From Sphaerolaimus hirsutus (Eukaryota; Nematoda; Chromadorea; Monhysterida; Sphaerolaimidae): a stretch of 64,000 bases of DNA. Shown here in pieces: positions 23,362 through 34,500 of the stretch. Within the stretch, counting starts at the first letter, position 1. Each line of letters opens with the position of its first letter. The translations under genes and the position numbers were made by a program. Under the pieces are notes generated by a model. It worked only from the letters and a program-made list of their open reading frames with translations. It did not search any database and had not been told where the DNA came from. The stretch lies in contig OZ038453.1 of assembly GCA_964036195.1 (NCBI GenBank), positions 19,009,206 to 19,073,205 on the forward strand. The letters run 5' to 3'.

Positions 23362-23740
23362 AACCCCCATAGTGCTAGGAGCTGGCACTAAGCCTAACAT
23401 AAAATTCATGGGGTCTTCGAAGTCCGAAATAGTGCTTGACACATCACCACTTAGTTGGCGCACTGCCAGCAGTGATTGTTTAGGTGTTGTTTTGGGTGGG
23501 TCATTCCCCCATACAAAATAGCGCTTTATCACAAGGGCTTGAGCCTTGACATCGGGACTAGCCTCAATGCAAAACATTCTGGCGTTTTAGCGCATGGTGA
23601 CACATTTGTTCCACTATCACCAAAACAACTGTTGGGCCCAATCCAAAAAATCTCATAAGATTTTAGGATGCTACTTTTTGATCGGTATGCGGTAATCCCC
23701 CATGAATTTTATGTTAGGACTAGCGCCAGGGGCTGGCGCG
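23362..23740. repeat. fold-back element, intergenic
   Basis: Arms 'cctaacataaaattcatggg' and its complement pair across about 375 bp, with 'gcgccag' and 'gcgcca' motifs as in the other fold-backs. It lies between the genes ending at 23274 and starting near 23878. Confidence 0.65.
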
Positions 23741-23877
23741 ATGCCGCTTTCACTAAGAACACTAGAATCTATGAGATAAATTTATATTGAGATAAATGTA
23801 TATTTTTGAATTTATTTTTCGAAAAAGGTATGTTATGGCAAAAGAAAAGTTTTATGATTACATTACTTCTCTTCTAG

Positions 23878-26800
23878 CGCTCCAGCCCGGAACCAATTAG
23901 CACGACTGTTACTACCCCCATAATAGCTAACAATCAAAACAATGCGATTGGTGAAGTGACTGATTTCAACATGTGCCAAATGGAAAAATTAAATTTAAAT
24001 TCAACTCTAAATAGGCAGCTGCTCCATGTTTTGGAAGTAACACATAATTTAGAAAACTGTTATAGGGATCTGAACGCATCCAGAAAAGGTCATTTTTCAG
24101 TATATTTGTTATTTTTTTGATTTTTTATTGTTTTCTGGAATAATATTTCTTGTTGTTTACAGACTTGACTTTGTCAACTCATTTATTAACCCAATTTGAA
24201 AGGAATATGAACAAAATTGACACAAAATTAAATTTGACCGCTGCTAATTTGACTAATTGCTTAACCCACCAATTTCATTTAAACACTAATATTTCAAACA
24301 TGCACCCCAAGTATTTATCGGCTATACGTCAGAATGGTGAATTGAATGAATCGCTCAAACGGTGCTGGCAAACTTCCAAAGAACATCAAAAAGGTTCAAC
24401 CCTATGAATATTTTTGCTGAGATAATATTTTTAGGCGCATATTTCTATATTTTTTCAGCCGTTACCAACTCAACCCTATTGCTAAATCAATGCAATTTAG
24501 AATCAAAACAATGCCAGAATCAGACAAAAGCGATCAGCGGAAATTTGTCTAAGTGCATAGAGTTACAGAATGAGCTCAGATTGAATGTTGTAGCTTCTGA
24601 TGAAATGGAAAAAGGTAAAAATTTGTATTCAAAATCAGTATAGGCATTATTATTCGGTTAAACACATTTTCAGATTTGAGCGAAGTAAAGTCTTTATTGG
24701 AGAGTTGCCAAAATGCTTCTCTTCAAAAAGCCACAGCTTTGGAAAAAAGTCAAATCAGTTTGGGAAATTGCCAGCTCGAAAAAGATCATTTTTTGGCAAA
24801 TCTATCCCAATTCTATCCACAGTATAAGGAATTATTGTTAAATGTGACACAGCACAAATTCAATTTGACCCAATGTAGACAGGGGGCACTCCCAACTCCC
24901 TGTAAACTGTAAAGTAAAGTGTCAAATGTAATGTCAAGTGTAAAGTAAAGTGCCAATTCTTATGTAAAGTTCAGTAATAAAATCTCTTCTTTCTTATTTT
25001 GATTGGCACTTTACTTTACACTTGACATTACATTTGACACTTTACTTTACAGTTTATAGGGGGTTGGGATTGCCAGCAGGAAAACATTGCGCTGAAGCTG
25101 GCGGGAAACACTAAACATGCTGACTATACGGCTGCACTCAATATTCAAAAAATGTCTGCCAATAGCTGTGCTTCAGAGAAAAAAATTATCCGAAATCAAT
25201 TGGATAATTGCCTAATGAATTCAACTACTGCACTGGAAAATTCTCAAATCACTTTGGAAAAATGCCAGCTCGAAAGAGATCATTCTTTGGCCAATCTATC
25301 CCATTTCTATCCGCACTATCAGCAATTATTGTTAAACATGACAGAGCACAAATTCAATTTGACCCAATGTAGACAGGGGGCACTCCCAACTCCCTGTAAA
25401 CTGTAAAGTAAAGTGTCAAATGTAATGTCAAGTGTAAAGTAAAGTGCCAATTCTTATGTAAAGTTCAGTAATAAAATCTCTTCTTTCTTATTTTGATTGG
25501 CACTTTACTTTACACTTGACATTACATTTGACACTTTACTTTACAGTTTATAGGGGGTTGGGATTGCCAGCAGGAAAACATTGCGCTGAAGCTGGCGGGA
25601 AACACTAAACATGCTGACTATACAGCTGCACTCAATATTCAAAAAATGTCTGCCAATAGCTGTGCTTCAGAGAAAAAAATTATCCGAAATCAATTGGATA
25701 ATTGCCTAATGAATTTAACTACTGCACTGGAAAATTCTCAAATCACTTTGGAAAAATGCCAGCTCGAAAGAGATCATTCTTTGGCCAATCTATCCCATTT
25801 CTATCCGCACTATCAGCAATTATTGTTAAACATGACAGAGCACAAATTCAATCTGAGTCAATGTAGACAGGGGGCAATCCCAACTCCTTGTAAAATGTAA
25901 AGTAAAAGTCTCAAGTATAAAATCAATGCAAAGTAAAAATGTCAATTGTCATGCAAAGTTCAGTAATAAAATCTTCTTTTTTATTTTGATAGGCATTTTA
26001 CTTTGTATTTGACTTTTACATTTGACACTTTACTTTACAGTTTACAGGGAATTGGGATTGTCACTAGGAAAATATTGCGCTTAAAGTGGTGGGAGAAACT
26101 AAATATGGTGACTATACAGCTGCCCTAAATATTCAAAAATTGGCTGTCAATAGCTGCGCTTCTGAGAAAAAAATGATTCGAAATCAATTGGATAATTGCC
26201 TAATGAATTTAACTAGTGCAATGGAGAATTTTGTGAAGCATGAAAAACTGAATAGATCCAACTATTTACAATGGGAAAATGAAAGTGATTATTATGTCAC
26301 TAATTTGATCAAGTTAGAAGAAAGTTTGTCAGCGTGCCAGAGCGACTTATTCATGAGCCGAGTTGAAAATCAGAATCTCACTTACATGTATGATGTCATG
26401 GAGCAGCAGTATGAAAATTTATCTGGTGTCACTTCCGTAAAACGAGAAGTAAAATGACAAAGTTGAAGTAAACGCGCAGAGGGTATGTGACATGGAAATA
26501 ATTTATATGGAAATAAATTGACAAAAATGACTTGACAATAATTTCTCTTTGCTTTTGTCAATTTATTTCCCATGTCACCTAGCCTCTGCGCGTTTACTTC
26601 AACTTTACCATTTTACTTCTCGTTTTCTGGAAGTGCCCCCCTGATCGATTCTTATGCGTAGCCGAGCAGAAAGATTTTTATCTAAATGCTTCCAACTTTT
26701 TTGAGTTGCAGTGGCTTACGCTTAACACCTCTTGTATTCTGGGTGAAAATTTTAGTTGTCCGGTGTGTACCTTATTTTCAGTATCTCATATAAAAATGGA

Positions 26801-28655
26801 GAATTTTTAACCATCAGAAATATTGAACAAAATCATTTTTATATGAGTGAAAAATTCTGTTTATTTCAGTTACATTATTATTTTTAACAACACTAATAAT
26901 TTCAGCTCCCTCATGCACAATACTGGATTGGACCGTTGAAAATCGAAATGAAGTGGGAACAATTGCCAGGTAAAAACTGTTAAAACTAGTAAAAAAAGTA
27001 AAAAGTTAAAGAAATCTGAATTTTTTCAATTTCAGACTTGCTTGTGCAGATTATTGGCTCATTTTGGCTATTTACAACTCTGGTTTTAACTCCAATTGCC
27101 AAATTAATCGATCAGAAAATGCAAGAAACATCATTAAATGACACAAGACTTCAGCACTCCATACACAACTTTACAGAGATAAACTTGAGCAATATGGTTG
27201 CTTATGGAATAGTAAGTTTATTTTTGTAATTTTAGTAAGAAATATTACCCTTTGGTGTTTTATTTGATGATTTAAAAAATATAACATAATTTCTTGAATT
27301 ACCCCCGGCGGTTTTATTTTACAGCGTGAAAATTTTGAGGGGACAGTATGAAAAAAAAGGAATAATATCTATATATGTTTTATAACTTTTAGAAGCATAT
27401 TTAAGGTTATGGATTTCCCGAACCACAAATTCTAAGTGCCTATTTTGAGGTGGTATTTCGAGGGGAGTATTTTGAAGGTGGTATTCAGAGGAATTAGAGT
27501 ATTTATTAATAAATCATTTTCTCAGTTCTGGGTACTGTCAAAAATGGTCAATTTCATTTTTCGAAAATGCGCAAAAAATTCAACTTCCAATGAATTGATG
27601 ATTTTGGAGACGACCCCGGTGGAAACTGTCCAGGTGTCCTTCATAAATCCTGAAAATACCATAAAAAGATTAGAATGTTGTTTTATAAAAGTTTGATCAC
27701 TCAATTCAAAAATTTCAGGGTGGTCTGAGGTCCGGTGTGGTTTTTTAACCCCCAGCGCCAAGCCCCCCAACGATGCCAGAGAAAAATGGCGCTAAGCACC
27801 AGAAGCGCCATTCTTTTTTGGTTTGGTCCTACTCCCCAGCCCCAACGCTACCTTAGCGGTATTTTTGTCTGCCATCTGGAAGAAAATCCTTGACAACGCC
27901 GCTTAGGGGTATTTTTGTCTGGGGTGAGGAACAAAATGGTTGTCCTTGATCCCTCGCACTAGCATCAAACCAAAAAAGAATGGCGCTTCTGGTGCTTAGC
28001 GCCATTTTTCTCTGGGATCGTTGGGGGGCTTGGCGCTGGGGGTTAAAAAACCACACCGGACCTCAGACCACCCTGAAACTTTTGAATTGAAGAACGATGG
28101 CTCAGCAGTATTTTTATCCGGCGTCAAAAGCATTAAGCTGAAACTTTTGGATTAAAGAACCCTAGCTTAGCTGTATTTATATCTAGCGTCAGAAACAAAA
28201 GGTTTGGCGTTGGTGGTTGAGACTAGCGCCAAAGGAAAATGATGCCTCTGGCGCTTAGCGCCATTTTCTCTGGCGTCATTGGGACTTTCGCGCTGGGATC
28301 GAGAAAAGCGCCAGGGCCTCAGGACACCCTGAAAATTGTGATTTGAATCATCAAACTTTTATTAAAGGGGATTCTCTTTTTACGGTATTTTTAGAATTTA
28401 TGAAGGACTTTAGACTGATGAATTGAGAGATGTTTTTTCGGTAACAGAGTTCTCAGAAGTTTCTTTAATCCACCCCACAACATCTCAAATCCCTATTGGG
28501 CCGGCGCAGTCTACTCCAGGTGAACTATGCTCTCTACTATTTTTGTAGATCTTCGGCGAAATACGAAATTCACTTTTATTCTTACAGATCCGTCCAAAAT
28601 CCTGAAAGATGATGTGGGGGCTAAAAGGAAAGTTTGGTTCGCATCTGAAAACTGA
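23878..28655 (+). CDS. large repeat-containing membrane glycoprotein
   Basis: Exons that join cleanly: 23878-24088, 24163-24393, 24459-24614, 24674-24901. Repeated exons follow at about 25053-25395, 25547-25889 and 26044-26436, then 26634-26780, 26906-26969, 27036-27211, 27526 onward, and late exons ending at 28655. The ectodomain is coiled-coil-like with many N-x-S/T sites and regularly spaced cysteines. After a cysteine-rich block comes a hydrophobic helix (IIGSFWLFTTLVLTPIA) and possibly a second (about 27200-27560), then a short tail. The 5' end and signal peptide were not found, and splicing between repeat units is ambiguous. It resembles a surface or attachment glycoprotein in general architecture only; no family is recognised. 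If it belongs to the adjacent Polinton it may be an envelope-type protein, but a host surface protein is equally possible. Confidence 0.5.
24674..26043 (+). repeat. tandem exon plus hairpin-intron units (494-bp period)
   Basis: Two units, 24902-25395 and 25396-25889, are nearly identical at a 494-bp period. Each consists of a 150-bp hairpin plus one exon encoding 'NQLDNCLMN' to 'HKFNLTQCRQGA'. The exon at 24674 is an older, diverged unit, and the one at 26044 is diverged and changes sequence after about 26220. The third hairpin (25890-26043) is also diverged. The near-identity of the intron hairpins indicates a recent duplication or gene conversion. Confidence 0.9.
24902..25052. repeat. hairpin intron copy 1 (copies at 25396-25546, 25890-26043)
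   Basis: The sequence starts gtaaactgtaaagtaaagtg and ends with the exact complement, cactttactttacagttta. The pairing extends into the flanking exons (ggcactcccaactcc against ggttgggattgcc). GT at the left stem end and AG at the right stem end are at or near the splice sites. By my count GTAAAC is phase 1 and the acceptor shared by all copies (before GAAAAC/T ATTGCG) is phase 0, so the exact junction needs transcript data. Confidence 0.8.
26437..26633. repeat. hairpin intron
   Basis: Donor CTTCC/gtaaaacgagaag and acceptor cgttttctggaag/TGC are themselves mostly complementary, and the ~80-bp arms (gtaaacgcgcagagg and complement) pair between them. Removing 197 bp joins two open frames in phase 0. 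A similar fold-back with a 'ccgcaaaatgagaagtg' end lies at 62938-63140. Confidence 0.75.
27717..28330. repeat. fold-back element within an intron
   Basis: The left end is CAGGGTGGTCTGAGGTCCGG. Its complement ends at 28074, and a second related end (CAGGACACCCTG) lies near 28330. Interior sequences are 'agcgccattttctctgg' types. It separates the membrane-proximal exons from the last exons of the glycoprotein gene. Confidence 0.65.
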
Positions 28656-28734
28656 AAGAATGATTTCCGAGAACTGTTTTAGGGTATTCTTTTATACCGC
28701 GCTATAGTGATTGATTTTGTGTGTGTTTTATTTT

Positions 28735-29372
28735 TTACACATATCATATCAGTTTAATTGAGATATTTTGAGTTGTACCACTGTGAAAGCGACACAAAGG
28801 GGAGTAACTGCTTGACTCAGACAACAGTTCTGGGGTGCAAAAAAGTAGACATGTAAATATTGATGTGAGCTATGTTTACGAGACCCACTTTTTACCTGTC
28901 TACAAATACCTGTGTATTATTTACAATTGTCTGTGTATTATTTTTGAAAGCTAGACAGTTATCAAATCAGATAGTAAACATGTAGTCACTAGCAATATTT
29001 GCATGTGTACTTTTGCAGAGTTTTTCATTCTTTAACATACTGGATGATGTGTGTGCTCTCTGTGCTGCTTTTTGAGTGGTACAACTCAAAAATAGTAAAC
29101 ACTTTTGTCTCTTAGTAAGTGGGTTAAAAAGTACACATGCAAATATTGCTAGTCTCTACATGTTTACTATCTGATTTGATAACTGTCTAGCTTTCAAAAA
29201 TAATACACAGACAATTGTAAATAATACACAGGTATTTGTAGACAGGTAAAAAGTGGGTCTCGTCAAGATAGCTCACATCAATATTTACATGTCTACTTTT
29301 TTGCACCCCAGAACTGTTGTCTGAGTCAAGCACTTAGTCCCCGTGTCGCAGTGGTACAACTCAAAATGTGTC
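28735..29372. repeat. large fold-back element, intergenic
   Basis: Arms of about 250 bp (28768-29015 and 29110-29365) are close complements, beginning near gagttgtaccactg / cagtggtacaactc. There is no coding frame. It lies between the glycoprotein gene and the first gene of the Polinton module, so it is a candidate boundary, although it does not resemble a Polinton terminal repeat. Confidence 0.75.
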
Positions 29373-29572
29373 AATCTAAATTAAACTTGTGTACTGTTTT
29401 CAAAAATATTCCGAATATTGTGGTGTTTACTATTTTTGATAAAATAAGTGTCTTATTAGCTTTGTGGGTTGAATATTTGATTTGGGGGTAGAGATAAAAA
29501 ATTTCTGAGTATAAAACCAAGCGATTTCTCTGGACACTTCATTCCACTTTTCAAAACTGGAAAACCTTCAAT

Positions 29573-30759
29573 ATGGAAGCTAACAAGAAAAGAAGTCGTA
29601 AAGTGAACCCACTAGTTTCTATTGAACAGCAAGAAGAAGTTCATGAAGAATACAAAACCGACTCCGATATGGATGAAGAAACAGAAGAAATGATTATAAA
29701 ACCCCGTAAAACATCCAGTAAAAAAGAAATACCCCCTAAACCTAAAAGAATGAAAGCAGCTGTATTTGATGGTTTGTCAAACTTTCCTTGTAGGTAGCTT
29801 TTGAATACGTCTCCAATGGCATTGACGCTTGAGCCATGGTCATGAAAATAGCCAGGATAGTTTCGGTGCTTCTCAAAGCCGTCCCAAGCCAGAAGCGCCA
29901 TGCCTGCAGGAGCTCTCAATGATATTTGGTGTGAAAAGCGTGAAAAGTCCCCCTGCGGCAGCTCCCAATGATATCTGATCTGAAGACCGTGAAAAGCGCC
30001 CGCATGCATGACACTTCTGGCGCATAGCGCCGCTGGGCTTCAGAAAAGTACCATGTTCCTAGTCCCAAGCGCCATCACTAGGCGTTTTGTTCTTGAATCT
30101 TTTTATCCATAAATCCATTATTTTGCAGATATGTCTGAGCACAGATCTGTAGAAAATGATGAGAAAACAGATACTGAACAAAAAGATATTGAATCTATAT
30201 ATGAAAAAGAGTTTGAAGAAAAGCAAAATAAACAAAAAGAAGCAATTTCGAATAACTTAATAGCATCTCAGCTATACTGGATATCGAAAAGTACAAAGTC
30301 TGAGGCATTTCGTATAATTTTTAAGGATTTTTTACCATACCTTCAAGCAAGTTACCATTTTAGCATAAAATAGATTGATCTGAGAAAATCTCGATGTTTC
30401 TTACAATTTTAGATTGGAAGTTTCGAGTATGATAGAATTACAACAACATTTCGCCCTTCAAGATCATCACCCTGGTCAAATCCAAATAGTCAATTCAAAT
30501 CAGTTGCAGAGGTAAACAAAAAGCTATTTCAATCATAATATAAAAATATTTTACTTTTAGAACTGATTTTTTACAGATACCAATAGGGGATAGCCTCATT
30601 TTTGATCTGTTCAAAGGCAAATTTGAGAAAGACTTTACAAGTGCACTAAAAGAAGCTCAAGAGAAGAAAACCGAATATGAATCTAAATTAATTGCACAAC
30701 AACAACGTTATCAACAGCGTTTTGGAGCCCAGAAATTTAATTTCAATTCTTATACATAA
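29573..30759 (+). CDS. charged 232-aa protein of unknown function
   Basis: Exons 29573-29771, 30129-30346, 30413-30511 and 30577-30759 sum to 699 nt in frame. The second intron begins GCAAGT and fits the frame only as a GC-AG intron. The first intron (357 bp) holds decayed 'gcgcca' fold-back sequence. The protein starts with a basic cluster (MEANKKRSRK), has an acidic patch and a second lysine-rich patch (KEIPPKPKRMK), both nuclear-localisation-like, and ends in a glutamine-rich helix. No domain is recognised. It is upstream of and co-oriented with the polymerase, so an accessory or DNA-binding role is possible. Confidence 0.65.
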
Positions 30760-31018
30760 ATCATTTTTAGTTTTGTGATTGAAAATACAAAAAAAGGATT
30801 TTTGTGATTTTAATGTTTTATTTAAATAGGTATATTTTTTGTAAAATTTTGTTTTGAATACCCTATTTTTACAAAGAATGAAAAATAATATGAACCCCAA
30901 CTGGACATCTATATATTTATGAGTTTTTGAATCTCAATTGGCGCATGTAGCCTATCCTACTGATGACTCATATTTAAGTATATTCTTGAAGAGTTTAGTT
31001 TCACAGGCAACTATAAAA

Positions 31019-31575
31019 ATGGTTTGTTATGTTTGTGAGGTTTGTGATGAAAAATTTCATGTTCTAAACATGATATTTCGTCACATGGAGAAAAATCACG
31101 ATACTAAAAAAAGTAATATCTGCTGTGACAAATCCAATCCTGAGATGTTCAAATATAAACCGGTCTGTTAAAAAAATTTTTTCATAGATAAAATTATATT
31201 GATTATCCCTTTTACAGTCTTTTTACAAAACAGTATCGAGTGTTCCATATTTGAATTTCAATTATCGCCTGTACCTACAGAAACCAAATGAACAGAAAGA
31301 AAACAAAAACTTGAAGAATGAAACACTGGTCATTCTTGAGGAATTATTGGAACGTACAAATGCACTAGAAAGAATGGTTATTTATTTAACTTTTTTATTT
31401 TATTAATATTTTTGCAATCTGAACATTTTCACAGACTGAGGCAATTTCTGTACAATTACAACAGATGGAGTTAAAATTATCTAGTATTTTAGAGTCTCAA
31501 AAAGTGGGTTACTTATTGAAAATAAAAATAATTTATAAATAATACTTATTATAGATATTTATAGATAATGCCTGA
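31019..31575 (+). CDS. C2H2 zinc-finger, coiled-coil protein (about 130 aa)
   Basis: Exons 31019-31162, 31218-31376, 31435-31503 and 31555-31575. The N-terminus has a classical C2H2 finger, C-x2-C-x12-H-x4-H (CEVC...H...H). The rest is helical with leucine-rich heptads (LVILEELLERTNALERM). With the last 51-bp intron removed the stop codon overlaps the polymerase start by 8 nt (ATGCCTGA, 31568-31575). Without that splice the frame stops at 31542. The frame is open upstream of 31019, so an earlier exon is possible. A DNA-binding or assembly role in the element is inferred only from position. Confidence 0.55.
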
Positions 31576-34500
31576 AAATTCCAATGAGCCATTACAACCC
31601 AAAAAACATGTACCTCAAAAAAGAATGAGAAAACGCTCACATGACAGTGGGGAGGATCTAAACGACAGTGATATTGAAAGTCAGTTTCCATACATATCTC
31701 CTAAAATAGAACATTCGGTTGGATATGGGCTTCCATCACCAAAACTTGCAAAAAGCCTAGCAGAGCGAGAAGTAGACTTATCTGAATTCAAGGGTCAAAA
31801 TTCATTTTTAAAGCAACTGTATGTCACCGAATACAAACCTCGTATAATATTATATAGAAATGGAACCCGAATTGAATATCGATTCCCAATATTTATGCGC
31901 AGCAACCTAAGAAAGCTCCTGCACAATGAATTGCAAGATTTCCTCCGTGAATTCCCTAAAATTTATAGAATAAAAGTACAATTAAGTTTTCTATTAATTG
32001 AAATTGATCACCCTGAAAATCATAGATATTTTAGACCAAGTTATAATACCCAAATTTTTGATGGAGTGATATCTGAAACTCTTTTTAACAACTTTAATAA
32101 GGAAATAGAACCTTTGATCGATGGTCAAGTAGAAACCTATTGTAGTTATATTAATGACATGTTCAGTTCTGGTATGACATATAAAAGTGTTCCATTTTCA
32201 GTCAGTTACATTGGTCTTGTTTTATAATTACTTTTTTCAGCGGCTACAATTTACAGTGGTGTGAAATCATTTTTACGTATCTTTGGACGAATGAACTTTC
32301 CAAAAGACTTGCAACTGGAGATTACAACAATACTTGCTATTGCATTTGCATGCAATGAAAAACTAGGGAAACAAAAATTTTTTTAATTATTATAATTCAT
32401 CCTCCCCAAAAAAATTCTCTAAAAAATACTTAGCATGGTGCGCAAAAAAATTTCACTGTGCACTGAAAGTGTATAACGGCGGATTCGAAGAAAAAACCTA
32501 CTTTGAGTCATCCGCCAGTACACTAGCAATACAGAAAAATGTATTCTTAGTCATTAGCAGAAACCCTTCCGAATGTCAATTAATTAATCGTTTTAATTTA
32601 TTTCGGTCAGTATTACAGTGTAAGAAATGCAACCAAATTTTTACTCATCAAAACTGTTATTATAAACATAATGCAATTTATTGTCCACTGTCTAAGTATA
32701 AATTAAAGAAATTGAAAAACAATCAAAAAATTGTTCAATTAAATGAAGATGGTGGGAAAAGAATTGTAGTCTATACTTTTGCTGAAGGGAGATGGAAAAT
32801 GAAAGCATCATTAATTGATAAGATACAAAATATCTTAGGAGTAAAATTTGGTTCCATAGAAAATGAAAATGTTGATATAAAAACAATTGACCCACTTTTA
32901 AAGGCAATTTTAAACCTAAATTATTTCTGTACATTTGATATTGAAACAACCACACCAGTTAGTAATTTACCACCAGACACTAAAAACATGCGTTTTTTAG
33001 GTAGACATATCCCATTGATAATCACAGTAGCCAGGGCTGATTCTGAAGAGGTAACAGGATTCTTTATACAGTCACATGATGAAATTCGAACTGTCCTAAG
33101 AGATTTTGTTTTACACTGTCTTGAAATATCTGAAAGTTTTATAATTCGAAAAACCCGCGCTTTATTACCAATTATTTCAAAAATTGATGAGCTAATACAA
33201 GGTACAAGAAATGGGTTTGAAAGACAAAAACTAATTTCATTGAAACACAAATTGCAAACTCATATTGATGTGATGCCAATTTTCGGGTATAATAGTGGAC
33301 GTTATGACCTAAAAATACTTTGCAATTCTGGCTTAATTGATGCACTTTTTCTGTATGATGTTGATTTTCAAGGGAAAAATGTTATGCCAACTACAATAAA
33401 AAAAATGGAGAGATATTTGATATTAAGAAGCCCCCATCTGCTTTTCACGGACTGTTTAAATTTTGAAGCCGGGTCTGCAAAATTATGCGATCTCCTAGAA
33501 CAAACTTTTCCAAATGATAAAAGTCTACGCAAGCTTCAGTTGCCATATCAGATTTTAAAGCATGGATATAGTTGTTTTAAAGCTAAAATACCCCGCTATG
33601 AAGCTTTTGAAGACGAAATGTGTTATACTAATTCTCTGAACATCGAATTTTCTGAATATCAAAGATGCCTCAATCAATACAAAATGTCAAGCAAAGAAGC
33701 TTTGAAACATCTCAAGTTAAAGGCTATACCTAAAACAGGACAAGAAAAATATAAAGAAATAATAGAATACTGGAAAAAGAACAATTTTAAAAACTTTGGT
33801 AAGTTGAGAATTATTTGAATATACCTATTCCGACATCTCCATTAAAAATTTGATTTTTAATATTTTCAGGTGAAATTTTGTGGGACTACTGTGTAGCCGA
33901 CGTTCGACCGCTCATTAAATTCTTACAGAAGAGAATAATTTCATATTATATGATTGGAAACCAATATCTACACAGTTTTATTAGTATCAGTTCATTTGCT
34001 TTCTATCTCAGTTTTAAACAAGTTATGCAACAACCGGAAGAATTATTTTATATACCTGGAGAAAACCTTTATAATCATATAAGAGATGCTATTTGTGGGG
34101 GAATGGTTCTCGTTGTGACTAAACATGTCGAACTTGGAGTTACAAAAATTAGAGAATATAAATATGGGAAAGAAGCAAAAACAGCCAAATTAATTTCTGC
34201 TTTTGATGCTAATAGTCAATATCCTAGTATGATGGTTCAAGATATGATGGTTGGACCTCCTATATATCGCTGTGCCACTGTGAGTTATAAAAATGTTAAA
34301 TTACCCCTTTGAAACATTTTAAAAATCAATCCCCGATTTTACAGGATGGCTTCAAAGCCGATTTTATAAAAAGGCGTAAATTAGAACCGCTTCGTTTTGT
34401 GGAGTACATAAGAGTGACTGAAAACGCCCTCTTTATGCATTCACTAGCTAACAAGGGAGAGATCAGCATAAATGTCAATGAAATAGGGGAAGTATACTAC

